Below are positions 55,502 to 64,000 of a stretch of 64,000 nt of DNA, piece by piece. The DNA is from Sphingobacterium endophyticum (GTDB lineage: Bacteria; Bacteroidota; Bacteroidia; Sphingobacteriales; Sphingobacteriaceae), in assembly GCF_009733535.1 (NCBI RefSeq), contig NZ_SMMI01000005.1, forward strand, positions 124,001 to 188,000, written 5' to 3'. The notes under the pieces are model-generated. The model was not told the origin of the DNA, made no database searches, and was given only the letters and a program-made list of their open reading frames with translations. Every line of letters begins with the position of its first letter. Within the stretch, counting starts at the first letter, position 1. The position numbers and the translations under genes are program-made.

Positions 55502-56560
55502 CTACATTAATGGTGTAAGTGCCTTGGAATTTTTGAGCAGTACAATGTATTGAAAATAATCTAGGGTAGAAGTTCCCTGCCGCGGATTAAAACTCTCACC
55601 GAATATTCTGGACTTAATCGTTATCAGCTTGTCAGACTTACTATAAGGCGAATCTTTAGCATCAAGCTTAAATAAATTTATGGAATTGGGTTGTACCAAC
55701 TTGGAAAAATCATTGATACCCTTCACTAACATAAACGGCCCATCTGCATTGATGATGTTTATTTTCTGGTCAGCTGGCGTTGGGAATTGCGGATTTTTAG
55801 GAAGGTACATTTCGCTGTCAAGAGTGTAACAGACTATGCTTGACACCTTAAAGCCTGAATTCTTAAGACGCTCAGCAAAAGGTTTTTTGCCTCCATTTGT
55901 TCCTCGTTGGAGTACATGGTAAAACCCAAACAGTCCATAAAACTTTTCATTTTCAATGTTCAGTTTTTTCAGCGAATTGGTAAAATTCACCATCATTGCC
56001 GAATCCCTGGAAACCTTAGGTGAATTATTGTCGAAATCCGTATCCACGCCGAGGACGGATATCTTAAGCGAATCCGCCAGAGTTTGATTATAATCATAAA
56101 CAGCATTCCATTTTTCTAGTAATTCGATGCTGGATTGCTGCGGAATCCGTTTTCTGACTGCTGTCACAACTTCTGTGAGTAAATTCTGATCTTTAGTACT
56201 TCCAAGTAGAAAACGGTTGAGCTTATCTGAATTGGTACTGTCCATTTCAGCCACATAATATCTTACCCCCTCTTTTTTATTCAAAAATTTGAGAAAAATC
56301 GCATCCATTTTTTGGTTATCAGCAAATCCATGCACTTCCCCATAAAGGAAGATCTGCGAATTATAAAATTTTTCATCAAATAACATCCCGTCAATATTGT
56401 CAGAAATCTGTTCCTGATTAGTTTTAAGGTAATCTGTGAATTTTTGATCCTGACCCCCTATAAAAATCCGGTTACTCACAAAAAAATAGAAAATAAGAAG
56501 CAAAATTATTCTAAGTATGGCTAGTAGAGTAAACTTGAAGAATCTAAATATTTTTTTCAT
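55502..56560 (-). CDS. Membrane-anchored erythromycin-esterase/ChaN-like protein
   Basis: A 352-residue protein with an N-terminal membrane helix (about 8-30) and an external domain. The motifs IFLYGEVHGFADNQ (about 81-94), YYVAEMDSTNSDKLNRFL and VLGVDTDFDN and the histidine in GFYHVLQ correspond to the EreA/ChaN-like group (GExHG, E, and GxDxD sites). The family includes erythromycin esterases and haem-uptake proteins; the substrate cannot be said. The start at 56560 (MKKIFRFFKF) is chosen because the longer start would overlap the permease gene. It is 31 bases after the permease and likely in the same operon. Confidence 0.7.
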   Translation of the reverse strand: MKKIFRFFKFTLLAILRIILLLIFYFFVSNRIFIGGQDQKFTDYLKTNQEQISDNIDGMLFDEKFYNSQIFLYGEVHGFADNQKMDAIFLKFLNKKEGVRYYVAEMDSTNSDKLNRFLLGSTKDQNLLTEVVTAVRKRIPQQSSIELLEKWNAVYDYNQTLADSLKISVLGVDTDFDNNSPKVSRDSAMMVNFTNSLKKLNIENEKFYGLFGFYHVLQRGTNGGKKPFAERLKNSGFKVSSIVCYTLDSEMYLPKNPQFPTPADQKINIINADGPFMLVKGINDFSKLVQPNSINLFKLDAKDSPYSKSDKLITIKSRIFGESFNPRQGTSTLDYFQYIVLLKNSKALTPLM

Positions 56561-56591
56561 ACTATATTTGGAATAAATATCGTGGAATTCT

Positions 56592-58991
56592 TTACTCATC
56601 TCTAAGGCTTTCTACTGGATTGGCTTTTGCAGCGTTCAAGGTATGGTAGAACATGGTTAAAAATGCAATTGATAAAGTTCCGAATGCTGGAATAGTAAAC
56701 ATCCACCAGCTTACTGTTATTTTATATGAAAAATCAGATAGCCAGTGGTTAATAAACCACCATGCAATTGGAGTTGCAATAAGAATTGAAACTACAATTA
56801 ATAGAATGTAATCCATGGAGAGCAATCGAATAATTCCGTTGATAGTACTACCCAAGACTTTTCTAATTCCAATTTCTTTGGTCCTTTGTGAAGTCGTAAT
56901 CGTAATCAAACCAATTAAGCCGAGGCAACTTAAAAATATCGTAATTATTGCTGATGAATTAATGATTTTAGCAAACTTTCTATCGTTTTCATAAAGCTTT
57001 TTAATGTTATCCTCATAAAATTGAAGACTAAAAGAGTCATCCTTATAATATGCTTTCCATTCTTTTTCAATGAATAATAAAGCTTCAGTCCAGTCCTTAG
57101 TATTTTGAGAAAGTTTAATGTTCATATAATAAAGTGATGGGTGATTGTATTCTGTTGTAAACGTAACTGGCTTTATTTCTGAATGCAAAGAATTACTATT
57201 GAAATCGTTGTATACTCCAACAATTTCTCTTGACTCAATTTTACTTTCATTGGTTTGTATTATTTTACCAATAGCTGAGGTCGGATTATTGAAACCAAGT
57301 AATTCTGATGTTCGCCTTGTAATTGCAATACCACTTATTGAGTCTTTAATTAATAAATCTCGACCGGCTAGTAATTTCAGATTAAATAATCTTCCATATC
57401 TTTCACCTACAATCTTCCGATTTGTTTGAATTTTTGTCACATCATCAATCTTTAAATCTAATGCTGAATAATATTTGCTTAATGGCATTCTGCCCAATGC
57501 AACATCCTGAATTTTAGCATCTGATTTCAAGGAATTAACGAATACATTAGGATCTTTATTTAATCCAGATCGGATTGTATTTGGGAGCGGTATGTTTACA
57601 ATAGCATTATGTTCAAATCCTAAGTCTTTATTCATCATAAATTTCAACTGTAATCCAATAAGTAAAGATGCGATGACAAAAAATTGGGCAACAACAAATT
57701 GCAAGACTATCAATAATTTTTTAAATGATAAATTTCCAAATTTAATATGGGTGATGGATTTATGTTTTAATACTTCTACTACTTGGACCTTATTCGATAG
57801 ATATATCGGATAGATACTTGTAATGATGACAAGTACAATAAGTAAAATAAAAAGAAATAAAACAACTTCTTTTGTATCCTTTACAAAATGGAAATTTTCA
57901 GGAATGTACTCTTGAATTTGGAAAAAAATTAAATCTTTTAGAAAATATGCTAAAAAGAAAGCAGCTAAACAAATAATTATGGTTTCTAATGCAAAACTAA
58001 ATGCTAAATGCCTCGGACTTTCTCCCATGGTTTTTCGTATCCCAATATTTTTTGCTCTCTCGGGAATTTGTGAGGTTGAAATATTTATAAAATTGATTAC
58101 AGATAAGGCTAACAAAAAAAATCCAATGCCAACTATTCCATAAATAGTCTTTTTATCTACAGAATTTTCCATAAAAGTGGAGAAATGAACATCCGATAGA
58201 GGAACAAAAATAAATTTTGATTTTTTAGTATAACCTACTCTAGCATTTTCGGATGCTAATTTATTATTGATAATTTTTAGAAGGTTTAACTTGTTTTTTT
58301 CTGAACTGACTTTAACATAAAGTTGATTTTGAGAAGATCCTCCTAAAAAATTTGAATCGCTCCATTCACTCTTACTAATTTTAATGAACTCTTTTCCTGA
58401 AAAATTGCTTGCTATGTTAAGATCATCTACAATTCCGGAGACAGTATATTGAACTGTATCATACATTACAGACTTCCCTATGATCTCTTCAGTTTTTAAT
58501 TCCGGAAAGTACAATTTTGCCCTTGCTGATGTTAAAATAAGATCAAAAGGATTACTAAAAATTTTATATTTATTCCCTGCTAGCCAATTATAATTTATTA
58601 GCTCAAAATAATTTTTGTTTACTGAAACCACATTTGATGGCTCCTCATGGATTGAGGTCTCTCCATTTTCATGACCAATAATTGCCTCTGTTATATACTT
58701 GCCATAGATCGGAACAGTTAATTCACTGTTTGATACGTAATCCTGTATAAATGGTGGTAAACCTAATGGAATATAATCAAGAGAAGTATCATTTCCATCA
58801 GAAGAAAAATTTATTGCAACTCTATATATTTGCTCCCTTTCCGGAAGATCCCTATCAAAACTGAATTCATAATTCACCAGTCGAAAAATAACCCAACATA
58901 TTGAAATTCCAACTGCTAATCCAGCTATATTTAAGCTGGTAAACAGTCTATTTCGCCAAAGATGCCTAATTATTTGAGTTAGCTTTTTCAT
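56592..58991 (-). CDS. FtsX/MacB-type ABC transporter permease
   Basis: A 799-residue permease with the double MacB-like layout of Bacteroidota. The first helix (about 18-40) is followed by a large periplasmic MacB_PCD domain, helices at about 270-300, 325-345 and 378-395 with the FtsX motif GIRKTMGESPRHL, a second helix group at about 425-445, a second periplasmic domain, and C-terminal helices at about 680-790 with IGIRKVLGSTINGIIRLLS. No ATPase gene is next to it, so its partner is elsewhere. These permeases export small molecules or act in envelope signalling. Confidence 0.9.
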   Translation of the reverse strand: MKKLTQIIRHLWRNRLFTSLNIAGLAVGISICWVIFRLVNYEFSFDRDLPEREQIYRVAINFSSDGNDTSLDYIPLGLPPFIQDYVSNSELTVPIYGKYITEAIIGHENGETSIHEEPSNVVSVNKNYFELINYNWLAGNKYKIFSNPFDLILTSARAKLYFPELKTEEIIGKSVMYDTVQYTVSGIVDDLNIASNFSGKEFIKISKSEWSDSNFLGGSSQNQLYVKVSSEKNKLNLLKIINNKLASENARVGYTKKSKFIFVPLSDVHFSTFMENSVDKKTIYGIVGIGFFLLALSVINFINISTSQIPERAKNIGIRKTMGESPRHLAFSFALETIIICLAAFFLAYFLKDLIFFQIQEYIPENFHFVKDTKEVVLFLFILLIVLVIITSIYPIYLSNKVQVVEVLKHKSITHIKFGNLSFKKLLIVLQFVVAQFFVIASLLIGLQLKFMMNKDLGFEHNAIVNIPLPNTIRSGLNKDPNVFVNSLKSDAKIQDVALGRMPLSKYYSALDLKIDDVTKIQTNRKIVGERYGRLFNLKLLAGRDLLIKDSISGIAITRRTSELLGFNNPTSAIGKIIQTNESKIESREIVGVYNDFNSNSLHSEIKPVTFTTEYNHPSLYYMNIKLSQNTKDWTEALLFIEKEWKAYYKDDSFSLQFYEDNIKKLYENDRKFAKIINSSAIITIFLSCLGLIGLITITTSQRTKEIGIRKVLGSTINGIIRLLSMDYILLIVVSILIATPIAWWFINHWLSDFSYKITVSWWMFTIPAFGTLSIAFLTMFYHTLNAAKANPVESLRDE

Positions 58992-59247
58992 ATTAAAAAT
59001 TTTCTGAGTTAATTTTTAAATGCAATTATTTTTTATTGCAGGTCTTATAACAAGTTTCTAAATTCCAAAAACTGAATAGTAATAGATACGATGCTGTCAG
59101 AATTAAAGATTTTAAAATATTGTTTAAAATAGTTTTTGTTCATAACGGTTAAAGATAAATTTATCTCAAATATTTTTGACAATCATTCTGCCACTTCCAT
59201 AAAACATTATTAGTCAATAATTTATACATCAATATGAGGCACAAAGT

Positions 59248-59282
59248 GTTCACTTACGAACATATTTTGTTCGTAAGTGAAC
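59248..59282. promoter_or_regulatory. Perfect 15-bp palindrome (possible operator)
   Basis: GTTCACTTACGAACA (59248-59262) and its exact complement (59268-59282) with a TATTT loop. Neither strand has a T-run after it, so it is not an intrinsic terminator. It lies between divergent genes, 256 bases upstream of the permease start and 247 before the sigma start. Confidence 0.45.
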
Positions 59283-59472
59283 AGCTGTTGTAAAATATTA
59301 CATCGATATTAAAAAAATTAAACTAATGGAATTATTAAATCAGGATTTTGGTTCAGAATGGAATTTTAATATCTATGTAGCAACCATTCCCTACTATTTA
59401 AACCTACTTGTTTTTAATTTTCAACATATAGTTTTTCTTGAACAAAATTTTACAATTTGTTAATATTATTAT

Positions 59473-59506
59473 TGATCAATTAACTTAAGCAAAACCTTAG
59501 TTTTGT
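59473..59506 (+). promoter_or_regulatory. Candidate promoter of the ECF sigma gene
   Basis: TTG at 59473-59475, a 23-base spacer, and TAGTTTTG at 59499-59506, a full match to TAnnTTTG. The spacer is at the long end of the accepted range. Confidence 0.5.
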
Positions 59507-59529
59507 CGCGCTAATATCGAATAAAAATC

Positions 59530-60156
59530 ATGATGATAAATCAAGGGGGTAATTCTATTGAATTTAACGAATTGGAAGCGATCCAAGGCATGGTTAATGG
59601 TGATATATCCTCTTTTAATTTGTTGTACAATCATTATAATAGAACGGTACATGCAAATATATTGAAGTTAATTAAGTGTCCTCATTCATCAGCAGAAATC
59701 CTTCAAGATGTATTTGTTGCACTATGGCAAAACAGGCACAAAATCTGTACGGAAAAGTCGGTTGGAGGATGGTTATTTGTTGTAAGCTATAACAAATCCT
59801 TAAATGCTCTAAAAAACAATCTAAAAGGCTCCATTTCCTATTTGGAGGAGTTAAATAAAGAGTTTGTAGATGAAACTGAAACGACAGACTTTGAAGTTCA
59901 ATACCAGGTGCAACTTAAGGTTTTGGACGAAGCTGTTAGTTATTTACCAGCCCGTAAAAAAGAAGTCTTTAAACTCTGCCGCTTTGAAGGCCGATCTAAA
60001 GAAGAAGTTGCTTTGGCAATGGGTATAAGCTTACAATCTGTAAATGACTATTTGAAGCAGGCAAACCAAGCTATTCGAAAATATATTCTAAACCGTTACC
60101 CAGAACAAATTGCAAAATATATTCTCATCATCCTATCAAGCGCATTCTTGAAGTAA
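59530..60156 (+). CDS. ECF RNA polymerase sigma factor (FecI-like)
   Basis: A 208-residue sigma factor: region 2 (about 15-90; LQDVFVALWQNRHKI, GGWLFVVSYNKSLN) and region 4 (about 130-185; LPARKKEVFKLCRFEGRSKEEVALAMGISLQSVNDYLKQANQAIRKY). The C-terminus has an extra hydrophobic tail (KYILIILSSAFLK), as in many Bacteroidota ECFs paired with FecR-like regulators. It should activate the following receptor genes when released by the anti-sigma protein. Confidence 0.93.
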   Translation: MMINQGGNSIEFNELEAIQGMVNGDISSFNLLYNHYNRTVHANILKLIKCPHSSAEILQDVFVALWQNRHKICTEKSVGGWLFVVSYNKSLNALKNNLKGSISYLEELNKEFVDETETTDFEVQYQVQLKVLDEAVSYLPARKKEVFKLCRFEGRSKEEVALAMGISLQSVNDYLKQANQAIRKYILNRYPEQIAKYILIILSSAFLK

Positions 60157-60236
60157 TAATTAAGTTTAAAATTAATTAATAATTTCTTAACACCTTATTC
60201 CATCCCCTTTTTCCTACTTCGCTGTATTTATAATTG

Positions 60237-61310
60237 ATGAAGGAGGAAATAAAACAAAAGATTGAACTTTTCTGGAAAGGAAAACTCACAGTTGAGGAGC
60301 AAAAAGAGTTATTGTCAAAACTTCAGAATGACCATGAACTTTTATTCAACGAACTGAAAAAAGAATTCGATGCGAGAATTGAAAATTCCGAACACAATTT
60401 CTCCGAAGAATTCTATCATGATATTCTTCAAAATGTTTTCGAGAAAACTCTAATACAAGAAAAACCTGGAAAATTTAGAAAGCTTGTTTCCAACAAATGG
60501 GCGGTTGCAGCAAGTATTTTTATAATTTGTGCAATCAGCAGCTTTGTTATTCTACAACAGATAAATAGCAGAAATTCCAGCAATGCAGTTTTAGCTCAGA
60601 ATGATAGTACGATCCTAATAAATAACAAGGATATCATTCAGATTGCTACCCTACCCGACCAATCCGAAATCGAAATTTCCCCAAACAGCCAGATTGCTTA
60701 CGGTCCACAATTTGGAAAATCCGATCGTAATATCGAGATGCATGGTATGGTGAAATTCAGGGTCGCACATGACCAGAAGCTTCCTTTTGTGGTCATTTCA
60801 CAAGGGTATACTACCACAGCGCTGGGAACAACATTTATTGTTGAGTCCTATCCAAATAAAAAAATCTCCATTAATCTTTTGGAGGGGAAAGTTATGGTCA
60901 ATGCAAAGGATCTAAAAACCCCAATGACCAATCCTATCTATCTGCTTGCTGGCGAAAAAGTCGAAATTGAAAATGATGAGATAAAATTAATACCTGTTAA
61001 AAAACAGCTGGAAAAAGAAAGAGATATCCTTAAACCAAAGAACTTAACCCCTCATCCAGAAGAAGATAAAATAACATTTACTGATTTGAAGTTGGAGGAT
61101 GTCTTCTCTAGACTAGAACAGTTAAAAGGAGTTAAAATAGAATTTACAGTAGAAAATAATAGCGGAAGGACATTTACAGGCGAATTTTCAAAGACGGAAT
61201 CAATCGATGAAATATTGAATATTATTTGCCTGATGAATGAATTATCATTTCAACATTTAGATGAAAAAATCATTATTCAGAATCAAAAAACAGGACAAAA
61301 TAACAATTAA
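60237..61310 (+). CDS. FecR-type anti-sigma regulator with DUF4974 C-terminus
   Basis: A 357-residue inner-membrane regulator. A cytoplasmic N-terminal part (about 1-80) binds the sigma factor, one membrane helix follows (about 87-106), then the periplasmic FecR domain (about 125-225; IATLPDQSEIEISPNSQIAYGP and TTALGTTFIVESYPNKKISINLLEGKV), and a C-terminal DUF4974 domain (about 275-355; ITFTDLKLEDVFSRLEQLKGVKIEF). The ATG at 60237 is chosen; the TTG before it is less likely. It lies 80 bases after the sigma gene and 24 bases before the receptor gene. Confidence 0.93.
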   Translation: MKEEIKQKIELFWKGKLTVEEQKELLSKLQNDHELLFNELKKEFDARIENSEHNFSEEFYHDILQNVFEKTLIQEKPGKFRKLVSNKWAVAASIFIICAISSFVILQQINSRNSSNAVLAQNDSTILINNKDIIQIATLPDQSEIEISPNSQIAYGPQFGKSDRNIEMHGMVKFRVAHDQKLPFVVISQGYTTTALGTTFIVESYPNKKISINLLEGKVMVNAKDLKTPMTNPIYLLAGEKVEIENDEIKLIPVKKQLEKERDILKPKNLTPHPEEDKITFTDLKLEDVFSRLEQLKGVKIEFTVENNSGRTFTGEFSKTESIDEILNIICLMNELSFQHLDEKIIIQNQKTGQNNN

Positions 61311-61334
61311 CTAATCACAAATTATTAACGCAAA

Positions 61335-64000
61335 ATGAAGAGTATCATGAAAATGCTACGGTTACTTTTAACGGGTATGGCAATTTTTGTCGTATCGACA
61401 GTTGTAGCTCAAACTGCAAGTAACCTCAAAGGGACGGTGGTCGGAACGGAAGGAAAGGCCCTCCCAGGAGCAACGGTTGAATTAATTAATTCTACAGGGC
61501 AAATTATAGCTCAAACTTCTTCAAATTCAAATGGAATATTTGAATTGTCAGGGCTTCAGAATTCATCAAGTTATAAACTCAGAGTAAAAATGTTGGGTTA
61601 TAACAATTATGAAACTGATATAAAAACATCAAGCCAACCTGAAACCAAATCAATGCTGGTCAGATTGGAGGAGCAAACTTCTGATTTGGACGAGGTGGTG
61701 GTCATCGGATATGGACAACAGAAAAAAGGTGATTTAACAACGGCTGTATCAAGTTTAAATAATGTTGACGAACAGGTGGCTAGGCCATTAACGAATGTTT
61801 CTGAAATGCTTCAAGGTAATGTTGCGGGTATTACCGTGATGTCATCAGGGGGTGATCCTTCCAAAATGCCGAGTGTGATGATCAGGGGAATGGGAACCTT
61901 GAATGCGGAATCTCCATTATACGTGGTAGATGGAATGCCCTATTATGGTGGACCAATAAATCCAAATGATATAGAAAGTGTAAGCATCCTTAAAGATGCA
62001 GCATCTGCGGCAATTTATGGAGCTCAAGCAGCTTCAGGGGTTATCGTAATTACAACAAAAAGCGGTAAATCAGGCGCACCACGTGTTCAGGCAGATGTTT
62101 ATCGTGGATGGCAGACGGCAAGCAATCTACCAACTGCTTTAAATGCAGTGCAATATTCAAATGTATATAATACTGCCGCTAAAAATGATGGCATTGCAGG
62201 TAAGCCAGGACACGACGCCGCATTGAACCCTTGGGGACAAGAAACACGTACAAACTGGATTGACGAAATATTTCAAACAGGAAATATACTGAATAGCAAT
62301 GTTCAGGTTTCTGGTGGATCTGAAAAATCAAAATATAGTTCTTCATTCGGGTACCATGATAAAGAAGGATTGCTGTTAAATACTGGATATAAAAGGTTTA
62401 GCTATAGACTGAAATCAGAGTTTGAATTTTTTGATAGACTGACAGTAGGTCAAAATTTCTATTTAAACCATCTCAGCACTCTTGGTACAAATACAGAAAG
62501 TTCCTATAGTGGTTCAATCATCAATGCAATTTATATGAACCCTGCTGCTCCGGTATATGATGAAAATGGATTGTTTCATGGAACAGTTCCTTTCAATCTT
62601 TCAGGATTTTCAGGAACTTATGGTGATACTTACAATCCGGTTGCTTTATTGTTAAGGCCTAGAGTGCACAATCCTCAGTTGAATATCAATGGTAATGCCT
62701 TTATCAAAGTGGACATCCTTGACGGTCTTTCCTTTAAGTCAAACTTCGGAGTAAATCTAGATAGAGATTCTTACAAACGGTTCGATCCTAAAATCCCGGA
62801 AATTGGTCGCGCCAACGGAAATAACTATTTGACACATTCTGAAGCTAATGAAAACCGCTGGATTTGGGATCAGCAATTGAACTATACTAAACAATTTGGA
62901 GCTCATAATCTGGATTTAGTAGCAGTATATTCTGCACAGCATACCAGATATGATTATTATTATGTACAAGGAATGGGCTTTGAAAGAGAAGATGAGTGGT
63001 ATCAATATATTGGAAATGCTTCTTCAATTCCAAAATTGCCTACAAGCAGTGTTTATGAAGATGCTTTAACATCCGCTATTGGACGTGCAAACTATAATTA
63101 TGATAATCGATATTTCCTTTCTGCAAGTATTCGTCAGGATAGAACTTCTCGTTTATCAGCGAACAATCGTTCTGATGTTTTTCCTTCAGTTTCTGCAGCA
63201 TGGAAAATATCATCTGAGCCATTCTTTAATATCAGTCTTGTAAATGACCTGAAGATTCGTGCTTCCTGGGGACAGATTGGAAATATACAGTCCGTTGATC
63301 CATACGCTTTTAATCTACCATTAAATACAGGGATGGTTACTCCATTAGGTAGCGAAGGTGCCTTGGTAAGGCATTTTGCATTGACTACACAACCTAACCC
63401 TAACCTTATCTGGGAAAGATCTGAATCTTTTGATATTGGGTTGGACATGACAATTGCCAATAAACTTACATTAACCGCTGATTTCTATCGGAAGAAGACC
63501 CTGGGGATGATCTTGGCAAATCAACCAGACCCACATATTGGTATGACTGCTGTTGCACCTTCAAACGTAGGTGATGTTCTGAATCAAGGTTTTGAGGCAA
63601 CGTTGAAATACCAAGATCAAGTAGGCGATGTCAATTTCAATGTACAAGGAAATCTTGGTATCAATGATAATAAAGTTCTAAATATTGATGATTATTATAA
63701 CTCATCGATATTGCATGGTGATCATGTCAGAGGAACATTATTACCTTATCGTTCAACAAAAGGTCAACCTCTATATTCTTATAATTTAATTAAATCAGCA
63801 GGTATTTTTCAATCTCAAGAAGAAATAAATGCTCATGCTGTCAATGGAGAACTGATACAGAAAAATGCAAAACCCGGAGATCTTAAATTTATAGATGTGA
63901 ATGGTGACGGAAAAATAAACGACGATGACCGTCAGTATATGGGTAGTGCAGTTCCTAAGTTTACCTATGGATTTTCATTGAACATGAATTACAAAAAATT
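61335..64000 (+). CDS. SusC/RagA-type TonB-dependent receptor (cut by window edge)
   Basis: The frame opens at ATG 61335 and is still open at base 64000 (888 codons seen). It has a signal peptide (MKSIMKMLRLLLTG... cleavage after VAQ, about 26), a carboxypeptidase-regulatory-like domain (LKGTVVGTEGKALPGATVEL), the TonB box region LDEVVVIGYGQQKKGDL, the plug (SPLYVVDGMPYYGG, SVSILKDAASAAIYGAQAASGVIVITTKSG) and most of the barrel. No N-terminal STN signalling domain is present, although a FecI/FecR pair precedes it. A SusD gene probably follows outside the window. Confidence 0.94.
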   Translation, partial: MKSIMKMLRLLLTGMAIFVVSTVVAQTASNLKGTVVGTEGKALPGATVELINSTGQIIAQTSSNSNGIFELSGLQNSSSYKLRVKMLGYNNYETDIKTSSQPETKSMLVRLEEQTSDLDEVVVIGYGQQKKGDLTTAVSSLNNVDEQVARPLTNVSEMLQGNVAGITVMSSGGDPSKMPSVMIRGMGTLNAESPLYVVDGMPYYGGPINPNDIESVSILKDAASAAIYGAQAASGVIVITTKSGKSGAPRVQADVYRGWQTASNLPTALNAVQYSNVYNTAAKNDGIAGKPGHDAALNPWGQETRTNWIDEIFQTGNILNSNVQVSGGSEKSKYSSSFGYHDKEGLLLNTGYKRFSYRLKSEFEFFDRLTVGQNFYLNHLSTLGTNTESSYSGSIINAIYMNPAAPVYDENGLFHGTVPFNLSGFSGTYGDTYNPVALLLRPRVHNPQLNINGNAFIKVDILDGLSFKSNFGVNLDRDSYKRFDPKIPEIGRANGNNYLTHSEANENRWIWDQQLNYTKQFGAHNLDLVAVYSAQHTRYDYYYVQGMGFEREDEWYQYIGNASSIPKLPTSSVYEDALTSAIGRANYNYDNRYFLSASIRQDRTSRLSANNRSDVFPSVSAAWKISSEPFFNISLVNDLKIRASWGQIGNIQSVDPYAFNLPLNTGMVTPLGSEGALVRHFALTTQPNPNLIWERSESFDIGLDMTIANKLTLTADFYRKKTLGMILANQPDPHIGMTAVAPSNVGDVLNQGFEATLKYQDQVGDVNFNVQGNLGINDNKVLNIDDYYNSSILHGDHVRGTLLPYRSTKGQPLYSYNLIKSAGIFQSQEEINAHAVNGELIQKNAKPGDLKFIDVNGDGKINDDDRQYMGSAVPKFTYGFSLNMNYKK

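Larger units (their letters stand above)
58992..59529. other. Intergenic region with a perfect palindrome
   Basis: About 538 bases between the divergent permease and ECF sigma genes. No ORF was seen. It contains the 15-bp perfect palindrome at 59248-59282 (separate entry), a short TGCAAT/ATTGCA palindrome near 59021-59040 and the sigma gene promoter boxes at 59473-59506. The rest is AT-rich. Confidence 0.5.

Noticed and set aside
63134..63460. 108-codon minus-strand frame inside the last SusC gene
   Set aside because: It is fully inside a well-supported receptor gene on the other strand and has no family features.

Overview
The window is about 64 kb of low-GC chromosomal DNA from a member of the Bacteroidota, most likely the family Sphingobacteriaceae (Sphingobacterium or Pedobacter type). 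The evidence is two SusC-type TonB-dependent receptors (one with its SusD), a FecI-FecR pair whose anti-sigma has the DUF4974-type C-terminus, GLPGLI/WG-repeat and DUF2851/DUF4199-type proteins typical of this phylum, and promoters of the Bacteroidota form TTTG-N19/20-TAnnTTTG (clear before the tRNA-Lys gene). No ribosomal RNA operon, CRISPR array, transposase or integrase was seen.

Layout. 1-5.8 kb: end of a histidine kinase, then a stress and repair group (DUF421 membrane protein with a rubredoxin-like tail, stress-type SDR, CinA-like protein, Ku and three-domain LigD for non-homologous end joining). 5.8-11.3 kb: two-component pair, orphan ECF sigma factor, a small HMA-like protein, two paralogous lipoproteins and a DUF808 membrane protein. 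11.8-16 kb: trimethylamine-type flavin monooxygenase, Dyp peroxidase and an amino acid permease. 16-26.3 kb: SusD/SusC pair, WG-repeat protein, TPR histidine kinase with its regulator. 26.3-33.4 kb: a one-direction glycogen cluster (GH31, glgB, glgA, glgC). 33.7-46.8 kb: housekeeping genes (queA, ispD, MBL hydrolase, two glycosyltransferases, a metal-site-less dihydroorotase homologue, ubiX, ribD, prmC), with an unannotated-looking small RNA candidate at 42.43-42.57 kb and a frameshifted DUF2851 gene.

46.8-56.6 kb is the accessory, decaying part: a long GC-rich imperfect palindrome, tRNA-Lys with a 0.6 kb VapD mini-island bounded by a 21-bp repeat of the tRNA 3' end, a broken secreted protein, an ATPase, an MFS transporter gene with two in-frame TGA codons, a GNAT stub, and a secreted protein made of eleven 16-residue YD-like repeats. 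56.6-64 kb: a large FtsX-type permease, a 15-bp perfect palindrome, then an ECF sigma / FecR / SusC surface-signalling operon that runs off the right edge.

The most interesting new-looking items are the tRNA-Lys/VapD mini-island, the minus-strand small RNA candidate with its own promoter, closing stem and terminator, the palindromic element beside the tRNA, and the 16-residue repeat protein. All functions are read from sequence motifs only; no database search was run.
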